23,710 bases of DNA from a virus, in IMG/VR virus record IMGVR_UViG_3300009176_000075, positions 1-23,710 of that record, one strand, 5' to 3'. Of the stretch, positions 1-5,249 are shown in pieces (the stretch's first letter is position 1; each line of letters begins with the position of its first letter). Below the pieces are notes generated by a model that had not been told where the DNA came from, did not search any database, and saw only the letters and a program-made list of their open reading frames with translations. The position numbers were made by a program, and so were the translations under genes.

Positions 1-116
1 AAGACCGTGCCCACCCAGAGACGGACCCGCCACGTACGGACACCGGTGACGTCCACCCTGATCGTCACGCCGCGCATCGCTGACGCGACCGGATACTTGT
101 AGCGCAGCGTGGCCAT
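1..116 (-). CDS. hypothetical protein, N-terminal part (runs off window)
   Basis: Reading the reverse strand from an ATG at 116 gives about 38 codons without a stop before the window edge. The peptide begins MATLRYKYPVASAM and is rich in Arg, Val and Thr. The start codon shares its A with the TGA of the upstream gene (TGATG arrangement), so translation is probably coupled to it. It would be the third gene of the leftward operon led by the helix-turn-helix gene. I do not recognise the family, and the function cannot be stated from this fragment. Confidence 0.55.
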   Translation of the reverse strand, partial: MATLRYKYPVASAMRGVTIRVDVTGVRTWRVRLWVGTV

Positions 117-388
117 CACGTCTCCGGGTCGTAATAGGGCATGGCGCGCATCCGACTCCGTAACTTCTCGCGGCGCGCGAGCGTGAGGAGCGGCGACGTG
201 CCCATCAGCGGCGTGATGACGTAATCGACATAGAGCGAGTGAGCCTCCTGCCAGTTCGTGAAGGGGCTCAGGCCGTCGTGTTCGTACAGCTCGTCGTAGA
301 TGACGTACCGCCCCGACGCTAAACGCGGTAGATCCTGTCGATCGGAGAGTCGCTTCCCGTCAGCGCGCGTCGCGAGTGCGTCGTTCAT
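116..388 (-). CDS. small hypothetical protein of the leftward operon
   Basis: This encodes 90 residues, starting at an ATG (388) that overlaps the TGA of the helix-turn-helix gene by four bases (ATGA) and ending in a TGATG overlap with the next leftward gene. The coupling at both ends is the main reason for choosing this internal ATG over the much longer open frame that extends to 1009. The protein is mixed-charge, with several Tyr and a central segment containing DELYEHDGLSPFTNW. It shows no signal peptide or membrane segment. I do not recognise a family. A role in the same early or regulatory unit as the helix-turn-helix protein is inferred from context only. Confidence 0.6.
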   Translation of the reverse strand: MNDALATRADGKRLSDRQDLPRLASGRYVIYDELYEHDGLSPFTNWQEAHSLYVDYVITPLMGTSPLLTLARREKLRSRMRAMPYYDPET

Positions 389-708
389 CGCCGATGTTCC
401 ACGGTGGCCTTGCCGCCCTCGGTGGCCACGACGTCGAGATCGGTGCGGCCAAAGACGGTCACGTTCACGTTCGAGGACGCGGCCGCGAACTGCTGATCGA
501 TCACGCGCTCGTGCGCCGCGATCCGCACCTTCTGGGATTCGATGTACGCCTGCAGGTCGACGGGATCCACGCGCCATTGATTCCCAAAGCGCACCCCGAT
601 CAGCTCCCCGCGTCGGATGAGGCGTCGCACCGTCTCCTGACTGCACTTCATCAGGAAGGCCACCTCGTGCACCTCCAGGAGGCGCGGCAGGTGTGGGTGT
701 AAATCCAT
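385..708 (-). CDS. excisionase/MerR-type helix-turn-helix DNA-binding protein
   Basis: This 107-residue protein is a likely small DNA-binding regulator or excisionase. Residues about 10-60 fit the HTH_17/excisionase pattern: an LLEVHEVAFLMKCSQETVRR helix pair, then a basic wing (RRGELIGVRFGNQWRVDP) and DLQAYIESQ. This is the winged helix-turn-helix seen in Xis, AlpA and plasmid or phage helix-turn-helix proteins. The C-terminal 45 residues are not recognised. It is the first gene of the leftward operon and overlaps its neighbour by ATGA. The 334 bp control region lies directly upstream, so it is a natural candidate to bind the repeats there. Whether it acts as excisionase, repressor or activator cannot be decided, because no integrase is in the window. 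The family call is fairly secure. Confidence 0.8.
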   Translation of the reverse strand: MDLHPHLPRLLEVHEVAFLMKCSQETVRRLIRRGELIGVRFGNQWRVDPVDLQAYIESQKVRIAAHERVIDQQFAAASSNVNVTVFGRTDLDVVATEGGKATVEHRR

Positions 709-946
709 CGGTCTCGCGATTGTGGGGCCTCTCTCGGTAGTGTACGCGCCCCGTCGACGCTACTTGACACGACTCCGTGCTACTCGGCGCACCAGAGGCG
801 TGTTTTCCCCCTCGGTACGGGCGGACACTTGCAGTTACCGGCGCGGTCCTCCTGGTCGCGCCTCTCGTCCCCGACAACCTTGACAGAAGGGATCCCGCCA
901 CCATGCGGAGGGCGTCTCGCACGATCGACTCCCTCTCCCGCCTCGC

Positions 947-984
947 TACGTACGTGTCCACACGTGTCATGACGTGTACGTACG
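947..984. repeat. phased ACGTGT repeat cluster flanked by TACGTACG palindromes
   Basis: The hexamer ACGTGT occurs three times, at 952-957, 962-967 and 972-977, with an exact 10 bp period. The cluster is bounded on both sides by the self-complementary octamer TACGTACG (947-954 and 977-984), 30 bp apart. It also contains the palindromes ACACGTGT (960-967) and GTCATGAC (966-973). One-helical-turn spacing of short repeats is typical of cooperative binding sites for small phage regulators or Xis-like proteins. The sequence pattern is seen directly, while its use as an operator is inferred. Confidence 0.6.
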
Positions 985-1008
985 CAGCCCCGAAGGAATG
1001 CCAGAACA

Positions 1009-1026
1009 ACCCGATTGTGATCGGGT
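1009..1026. promoter_or_regulatory. palindrome ACCCGAT-TGTG-ATCGGGT upstream of rightward genes
   Basis: A perfect 7 bp inverted repeat with a 4-base centre ends 16 bases before the ATG at 1043. As DNA it resembles a dyad operator. As RNA it could form a stem-loop close to the start of the small membrane protein gene. No T-run follows, so it is not an intrinsic terminator. Its role is inferred. Confidence 0.45.
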
Positions 1027-1042
1027 CGAAACCAGGGCGCGC

Positions 1043-1186
1043 ATGATTCCTTACACCGACAAGGAGTCAGGCCTTCGAGACTATCGACCCAACGTCGCCA
1101 ACCATGAGCTGACGTCGTGGCCACGCTGGCCCTGGCTCGTGCTCCTCGCGTTCTTCCTTGGCCTCGCGATTGGATCGCACCGCTGA
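1043..1186 (+). CDS. small single-pass membrane protein
   Basis: This encodes 47 residues. The N-terminal half is polar and charged (MIPYTDKESGLRDYRPN). The C-terminal half is one hydrophobic segment (WPWLVLLAFFLGLAIG, about residues 29-44) ending in SHR, so a single-pass membrane protein is likely. Upstream in-frame starts exist (GTG 974, ATG 998), but the GTG at 974 would lie within the repeat cluster. None of the starts has a convincing Shine-Dalgarno sequence, so the start is uncertain. The stop overlaps the next gene's ATG (TGATG), consistent with translational coupling. The function is unknown. Confidence 0.45.
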   Translation: MIPYTDKESGLRDYRPNVANHELTSWPRWPWLVLLAFFLGLAIGSHR

Positions 1187-1533
1187 TGGCAACCATCTGC
1201 CGCCTCCGCGAATCGATCGACTGGGAGAACGAGCGCCCGCAGCCAGGCGATATGTTCTGGGTCACGTTCGCTGGCGATGGGAAGTGCTCGACGCACGAAC
1301 CCCCATGCGAGCGACACCTGCACGTCGTGCTCCCCAATGATCACTGGTGGGACATCGACGGCCGCGCGTCAAACTGCACGCTGAAGGACGACAAGGCGCA
1401 TCGCTGCTGGGTCCGTCACGGGGAACCACCCACCATCACCGTCGACAAGAACGGACTGACGTGTAGCGCAGGGGCAGGATCAATTCAAGCCGACGACTAC
1501 CACGGCTTTCTTCAGAACGGATCGCTGACCTGA
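1186..1533 (+). CDS. conserved phage-type hypothetical protein (Cys/His/Trp-rich)
   Basis: This encodes 115 residues. The ATG at 1186 shares a base with the preceding TGA, and its own TGA overlaps the HNH gene start in the same way; this is why I prefer it over the frame's earlier codon at 1117. The sequence contains a distinctive core: a DMFW motif, then HVVLPNDHWWDIDGRASN, HRCWVRHGEPP, and a DKNG-TCSAGAGS segment near the C-terminus. Many conserved Cys, His and Trp residues suggest a compact, possibly metal-binding fold. The pattern looks like a conserved phage hypothetical, but I cannot name a family. Its position next to an HNH nuclease and the terminase genes suggests a late-gene or packaging neighbourhood. 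Confidence 0.7.
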   Translation: MATICRLRESIDWENERPQPGDMFWVTFAGDGKCSTHEPPCERHLHVVLPNDHWWDIDGRASNCTLKDDKAHRCWVRHGEPPTITVDKNGLTCSAGAGSIQADDYHGFLQNGSLT

Positions 1534-1943
1534 TGGCGATGGCCCCGCCTCGTCTCTGCTCACATCCGAAGTGCGGCCGCATCTGTAAGAAGCCCGAGGC
1601 CGAAGCCTGGCGCACCCTCGAGCGTCCGCTCGTCACGCGCATCCGCGGCCGCGAGCTCCAACGTCGACGCGCGCGTCTCTTCGCATCGCAGCCGTGGTGT
1701 GTCGTGTGCCTGAAGGAGGGACGACACACCAAGCCCACCATCCGCGATCACATCGTGCCGCTCGCGGAAGGTGGGACCGAAGACGAGTCGAACGAACAAG
1801 CGCTCTGTCTCGATTGCTCCGACCTCAAGACCGTGACCGAGTCACAGCGTGGTGTGCAGCGATCGGTGATGACACCGACGTTCCGACGCAGCTCACTCCC
1901 TCGCGATCAAGCAGGGCAGTTCAAGGTGAGGCGTCGATCGTGA
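1533..1943 (+). CDS. HNH endonuclease
   Basis: This 136-residue protein is probably a metal-dependent HNH nuclease. Visible features are a zinc-knuckle pair C56-x2-C59, the catalytic-type DHIVPL motif with H73, a GG turn, N87 (SNEQALC) and a second pair C92-x2-C95, followed by SDLKT. In most family members the residue after the second Cys pair is His; here it is Ser96, so the third HNH position is atypical. The N-terminus carries another CSHPKCGRIC Cys cluster and an Arg-rich helix. The start overlaps the upstream stop as TGATG. HNH proteins next to terminase genes in HK97-like phages assist cos cleavage and packaging, and that role is inferred here from position. Confidence 0.85.
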   Translation: MAMAPPRLCSHPKCGRICKKPEAEAWRTLERPLVTRIRGRELQRRRARLFASQPWCVVCLKEGRHTKPTIRDHIVPLAEGGTEDESNEQALCLDCSDLKTVTESQRGVQRSVMTPTFRRSSLPRDQAGQFKVRRRS

Positions 1944-2164
1944 TCGGAAACCTGTTGACATCCGCGTCGACCGCGCGACCGGACGGGTGGGGGGGCCTCG
2001 CAAGTCCCTGTGGATTGGGGGCCGGGAAACCGCGCCGGGGTTTCCTTCGCGCGTTGGCAGCAAATGAATTTCGCATTTTGGGAGCAGTTTCCATGATCAC
2101 CACCCGCCGGCGCCGGCCGAAGTTGCGGATGGCGAAGGCCGTCCTTCGACCGAGCGCGCGCTGA
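1940..2164 (+). CDS. doubtful micro-ORF between HNH and small terminase
   Basis: A GTG at 1940 overlaps the HNH stop (GTGA). The frame stays open for 74 codons and ends in a TGATG overlap with the small terminase ATG. A shorter start, ATG 2093, has GGAG eight bases upstream and would give 23 residues. The predicted peptide is Arg/Gly/Ala-rich, with no recognisable domain and a very basic tail (TTRRRRPKLRMAKAV). Exact coupling at both ends fits the neighbouring genes. The sequence also contains G-tracts and a stem-loop that look more like non-coding signal DNA. I regard it as possible but unproven. Confidence 0.25.
   Translation: MIGNLLTSASTARPDGWGGLASPCGLGAGKPRRGFLRALAANEFRILGAVSMITTRRRRPKLRMAKAVLRPSAR
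2025..2045. other. stem-loop GGAAACC/GGTTTCC upstream of terminase genes
   Basis: A perfect 7 bp stem (2025-2031 with 2039-2045) encloses a 7-base loop. It is followed by a locally AT-richer stretch (2056-2095). No T-run follows, so a terminator is unlikely. Candidate roles are a packaging (cos) element or an mRNA structure controlling terminase expression; both are inferred from position only. Confidence 0.35.
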
Positions 2165-2736
2165 TGCCGGGGACCTCGAGCTCCGGCGGCCGCAATAAGA
2201 AATCCCACCGCGAACACGCGCTCGCCGGCACGGGCCGGAAGGATCGCGGCACCGTGACGACGGCGACGTCGGCCGACGCGCCGGATCCGCCGGTCGGTCG
2301 CCCGCCGATCCCGATCGGCCTGAACGGGCCCGCGCTCGAGGAGTGGCGCCGCATGGTCCTCCGCCTCGAGGCGGCGAAGACGTTGTCGAAAGTCGACGAC
2401 GCCGCGCTCTACCAGTACTGCCAGCTGTTCGCGGAGACGGAAGCGATCGTCGTAACGCATCGGACGAACGTCGCCCTCGTGGCCAAGCTGCAGAAGGCGA
2501 TCGGCAAACTGCGGGACGGTGAGCAGATCGTCCGCGCGATCGAGTTGATCGTGCAGCTGAAGAAGCTCGAAGTGAAGACGACGGCGCAACTCCGGCAGGG
2601 GCACATGGCCGTCCGCCAGTACCTGGTGGAGCTCGGCATGACGCCGGCGGCCCGGTCGCGCGTGAAGGTCGCCGACGCGCCGGCCCCAGACGATCCCTTT
2701 GCGGAGTTCGATGAGCCTGCTGCCCAAGCCCATTAA
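2164..2736 (+). CDS. terS: terminase small subunit, P27-like
   Basis: This 190-residue protein would recognise phage DNA and recruit the large terminase during packaging. The basic, low-complexity N-terminus (about residues 1-50) precedes a helical core: LNGPALEEWRRMVLRLEAAKTLSKVDDAALYQYC, a long helix of QKAIGKLRDGEQIVRAIELIVQLKKLEVK, and a C-terminal LGMTPAARSRVKV segment. The last segment, with an acidic DPFAEFDE tail, is characteristic of P27-family small terminases. The gene lies immediately before, and overlaps by 26 bases, the large subunit gene, as is usual. There is no strong Shine-Dalgarno sequence at the start, and the TGATG context suggests coupling to upstream translation. Confidence 0.85.
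   Translation: MPGTSSSGGRNKKSHREHALAGTGRKDRGTVTTATSADAPDPPVGRPPIPIGLNGPALEEWRRMVLRLEAAKTLSKVDDAALYQYCQLFAETEAIVVTHRTNVALVAKLQKAIGKLRDGEQIVRAIELIVQLKKLEVKTTAQLRQGHMAVRQYLVELGMTPAARSRVKVADAPAPDDPFAEFDEPAAQAH
2703..2706 (+). promoter_or_regulatory. Shine-Dalgarno GGAG fixing the large terminase start
   Basis: GGAG lies four bases before the ATG at 2711, inside the end of the small terminase gene. It supports ATG 2711 over the in-frame TTG at 2699. Confidence 0.6.
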
Positions 2737-4462
2737 GAAGGCCGCGGCCAGCGTCGTGCTCGCCGTGGGCACGGTGCTCGGCCTGATCCATCCGGTCGAT
2801 GCCTACGCGCGCCGCGTGGCCGCCGGCCGGATCCCGGCGGGGAAGTATCACCGCCTCGCGTGCGAGCGGCATCTCCGCGATCGGGCGCGCGAAGCGACCG
2901 CGGCCTTTCCGTACCGGTTCGTCCCGGCGAAGGCCGATCGGTTCTTCCGGTTCGCCGCGAAGCTCAAACACTACAAGGGCGAGTGGGCGGGATCGTTCAT
3001 CGTCCTGCAGCCGTGGCAGCAGTTCCGGCTCGGCTCCCTCTTCGGCTGGGTCCACGTCGACACCGGTCTCCGGCGGTTCCGGACCGCCTACAACGAGATC
3101 CCCCGGAAGAACGGCAAGACCCTCGAGGCGGCGATCGTCGGGCTCTACGTCACGTTCTACGACGGCGAGCCGGGCGCCGAGGGGTACTGCCTGGCGACGA
3201 AGCGCGGCCAGGCGATGTTCGTCTTCAACGACATGAAGAAGCTCGTGCGGTCGAGCGGGCTGAAGACCCGCATCGTCGTTCGAGCGAAGAACCTCCACCG
3301 CGTCGACACGTCCTCGAAGCTCGAGCCGCTCGGGAAAGATCCGGAAGACGGGCTGAACCCGAACCTGATCATCGTCGACGAGTTCCACAAGATTAAGCAT
3401 CGCGACACGATCGACGTGATGGAGACGGCGACCGGCGCCCGCCGGCAGCCGGTCAATTACCAGATCACGACGGCGGGCAATGACCCCGTCTCGCCCTGCG
3501 GCGACCAACATTTCTACGCCTGCCAGATTCTCGACCAGGTCCTCGTCGACGAGACGTTCTTCGCGTTCATCGCCCACGCCGATCCCGAGGACGACTGGAC
3601 GCTCGACGCGACCGCGCGGAAGGCGAATCCGAACTACGGCGTCTCGGTGAAGCCGGACGACCTGGCGGCGCTGGTCGCGAAGGCGCTGGCGATGCCGGGC
3701 GCGGCCGCGGCGTACCAACAGAAGCGCCTGAACCTCTGGGTCAACACCGACGCGCCCTGGCTGTCGATCGAGGGGTGGAAGCAGGGGCAGAGCGCCTGGA
3801 CGATCGAGGAGCTCCGCGGTCAGCCGTGTGTCGCCGCCGTCGACCTCTCGAGCAAGATCGACCTGGCCGCGCTCGCATTCCTCTTCCCCCCGACGGCGAC
3901 GCGGAGCTCGTGGCGGTACCTGGTGCGGTGCTTCACGCCGGCGGACACGCTCTTGGCCCGGTCGCGTCGGGACAGGGCGCCGTATCTGCAGTGGGCGAAG
4001 GAGTTGATCCCGGGCACGCCCTGGCCGGTCCTGACGACGAACCCAGGCAACCGGATCGACCAGGATGTCATCCGCGCCGCCGTGAAGGACGCGAAGGTCC
4101 TCTTCGGGGTCGACATCCAGCTCGTCGGGTTCGACCCCTGGAACGCCGGGACGATCGAGAACGACCTCGAGACGGACGGCTTCCCGGTCCTCGAGATCCC
4201 CCAAACGATCAAGCACATGACGCTCCCCTCGAAGGACTTCGAGGCAGAGGTCCTCGACGGGCTCGTCGACGCCGGCGGGAACCCGCTCCTGGCGGTGCAG
4301 GCGTCGAACGTCGTCGTCTATCGTGACGGGCCCGACAACATCAAACCCGTGAAGAAGCGGAGCAGCGGCCGCATCGACGGCATCGTCGCGATGATCATGG
4401 CGCGCAAGCTCGCGGCGCTAGACGTCGGGCCGCCCGAGGATCCGGAGCTCCTCGTCGCATGA
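2711..4462 (+). CDS. terL: terminase large subunit (ATPase and nuclease)
   Basis: This 583-residue protein would be the packaging motor that translocates DNA into the procapsid through the portal and cuts concatemers. The N-terminal ATPase domain shows a Walker A motif of HK97-type terminases (IPRKNGKT, residues 130-137, with K136) and Walker B LIIVDE (219-224). A TTAGN coupling motif follows. The C-terminal RuvC-like nuclease domain has D378 (AAVDLSSK), D475 (LVGFDPWN) and D556 (GRIDGIVA) as the likely metal ligands. Length and motif order are normal for the family. A hydrophobic stretch near residues 12-27 is unusual but short. The start overlaps terS, and the stop overlaps the next gene as ATGA. 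Confidence 0.95.
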   Translation: MSLLPKPIKKAAASVVLAVGTVLGLIHPVDAYARRVAAGRIPAGKYHRLACERHLRDRAREATAAFPYRFVPAKADRFFRFAAKLKHYKGEWAGSFIVLQPWQQFRLGSLFGWVHVDTGLRRFRTAYNEIPRKNGKTLEAAIVGLYVTFYDGEPGAEGYCLATKRGQAMFVFNDMKKLVRSSGLKTRIVVRAKNLHRVDTSSKLEPLGKDPEDGLNPNLIIVDEFHKIKHRDTIDVMETATGARRQPVNYQITTAGNDPVSPCGDQHFYACQILDQVLVDETFFAFIAHADPEDDWTLDATARKANPNYGVSVKPDDLAALVAKALAMPGAAAAYQQKRLNLWVNTDAPWLSIEGWKQGQSAWTIEELRGQPCVAAVDLSSKIDLAALAFLFPPTATRSSWRYLVRCFTPADTLLARSRRDRAPYLQWAKELIPGTPWPVLTTNPGNRIDQDVIRAAVKDAKVLFGVDIQLVGFDPWNAGTIENDLETDGFPVLEIPQTIKHMTLPSKDFEAEVLDGLVDAGGNPLLAVQASNVVVYRDGPDNIKPVKKRSSGRIDGIVAMIMARKLAALDVGPPEDPELLVA

Positions 4463-4647
4463 AGCGCACGGGGCCGGGCCGGCCGCGCGTGGACGACGAC
4501 GATACCTCGGTGGAAGTCGGCGTGACGCTGCCGTCGAAACAATACGACGCGTACTCCCGACGGGCGCAGCGGCTCACCCGCACCGAGGGCCGGGACGTCA
4601 CCGTCCCCGAGATCATCCGGCGCGAGCTCACCCGGCGCGCGGAATAA
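4459..4647 (+). CDS. small ribbon-helix-helix-like protein
   Basis: This 62-residue protein overlaps the large terminase stop as ATGA. It has a basic N-terminus (MKRTGPGRPRVDDDD), a short predicted strand (TSVEVGVTLPSKQYDAY) and two helices (SRRAQRLTRTEG and VPEIIRRELTRRAE). This strand-helix-helix order and size match Arc/MetJ-type ribbon-helix-helix DNA-binding proteins. The fold call is from pattern only. Its place between terL and the portal gene suggests a small regulator or packaging accessory, but no function can be assigned. Confidence 0.6.
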   Translation: MKRTGPGRPRVDDDDTSVEVGVTLPSKQYDAYSRRAQRLTRTEGRDVTVPEIIRRELTRRAE

Positions 4648-4662
4648 TATCGGGACACCGCA

Positions 4663-4953
4663 ATGGACGAACGAGCCTCCACGCGCCGACTGTGGGTGCT
4701 GGAGTACGTGAACGGCCACCAGTTCATTGGCCGTTTTGATGGGCATTGGACGCGGACGCGCGATCTCGACGCGGCCGCGCTCTTTTCGTCCAAGGGCGAG
4801 GCGGACAACGCCCGGCAGGCGCTTCTCCAAGAGGCCACGGATCGCATCAGCGCGACGGGCCTGCGCGCGATCGACATGTGGTGGGACTTCGCGGGCGGCC
4901 TCGTCGTCATTTCGGAAGTGGAGCAGATCACGCGCCTCGTCGGCCCCGAATAA
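4663..4953 (+). CDS. hypothetical protein
   Basis: This encodes 96 residues starting at ATG 4663, without a clear Shine-Dalgarno sequence. The N-terminal part contains LWVLEYVNGHQFIGRFDGHW, which looks like two beta strands. A helix (SSKGEADNARQALLQEATDRI) follows, then an acidic C-terminus with IDMWWDFAGGLVVISEVEQ. No signal peptide, membrane segment or catalytic motif is visible. It is soluble and probably compact. I do not recognise a family. It is one of three small genes between the terminase and the portal. Confidence 0.55.
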   Translation: MDERASTRRLWVLEYVNGHQFIGRFDGHWTRTRDLDAAALFSSKGEADNARQALLQEATDRISATGLRAIDMWWDFAGGLVVISEVEQITRLVGPE

Positions 4954-5018
4954 ACATCGACAAATACAGTCCGTGCGTCCGGCCATTCCACACTGCTACG
5001 TGTGGCTTCCTCTCACTG

Positions 5019-5249
5019 ATGCTGTCCTGGCTTTGTTTCTGGCGGCCGCCGTGCCTGCTCCGGCGGGTCATTGTGAACTTCAAGCACACGGACTCCGAAG
5101 CGATCGAGGGGATCGTCTGGCAACAGCGCGGGCCGTGGTTCATTCTGCGCGACTGTTCAGCGCTGAAGGCCGGCCTGCCGCCCGAGAAGTTGCCCGGCGA
5201 CGTCCACATTCCGCGCGCCAACATCGCGCACCTGCAGGTGGCCCCGTGA
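5019..5249 (+). CDS. small hypothetical protein preceding the portal
   Basis: This encodes 76 residues from ATG 5019, the first in-frame start after the preceding gene. A GTG at 5073 is an alternative and would remove the Cys/Trp-rich N-terminus (MLSWLCFWRPPCLLRR). The remainder (NFKHTDSEAIEGIVWQQRGP, then WFILRDCSALKAG and LPGDVHIPRANIAHLQV) looks like a small beta barrel. Similar short proteins sit just upstream of portal genes in other siphoviruses. The TGA overlaps the portal GTG (GTGA), implying coupled translation. The function is unknown. Confidence 0.55.
   Translation: MLSWLCFWRPPCLLRRVIVNFKHTDSEAIEGIVWQQRGPWFILRDCSALKAGLPPEKLPGDVHIPRANIAHLQVAP

Larger units (their letters stand above)
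709..1042. promoter_or_regulatory. divergent intergenic control region
   Basis: This 334 bp stretch lies between the leftward helix-turn-helix gene and the rightward small genes. It holds a phased repeat cluster (947-984) and a palindrome (1009-1026), listed separately. TTGACA hexamers occur at 764-769 and 880-885 on the plus strand, but no acceptable -10 box lies 16-18 bases downstream of either. The reverse strand has a TACACT box (plus coordinates 739-744) without a matching -35. No promoter can be placed with confidence. A weak open frame at 777-1046 (GTG start) overlaps the ATG at 1043 but has no recognisable protein character. Confidence 0.5.

Noticed and set aside
739-744. Reverse-strand TACACT as a -10 box for the leftward operon
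   Set aside because: The sequence 17 bases upstream (TCAAGT) does not resemble a -35 element, so the promoter cannot be placed.
764-769. TTGACA hexamer as a -35 box (similar ones at 880-885 and 1955-1960)
   Set aside because: No acceptable -10 hexamer lies 16-18 bases downstream of any of the three. A perfect -35 alone does not support a promoter call.
777-1046. Plus-strand open frame of 89 codons in the control region
   Set aside because: It has a GTG start without Shine-Dalgarno and a peptide without domain character, and it runs through the repeat cluster. The ATGA overlap with 1043 may be chance, so it is mentioned but not called.
2056-2095. AT-richer patch before the small terminase as a late promoter
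   Set aside because: TTGGCA is present, but the expected -10 position reads TTTGGG or similar. The evidence is too weak.
1907-4216. Long reverse-strand open frame of 769 codons across the terminase genes
   Set aside because: It is antisense to well-supported terminase genes, has Arg/Asp/Val-biased low-information sequence and no motifs. Such frames are common by chance in GC-rich DNA.
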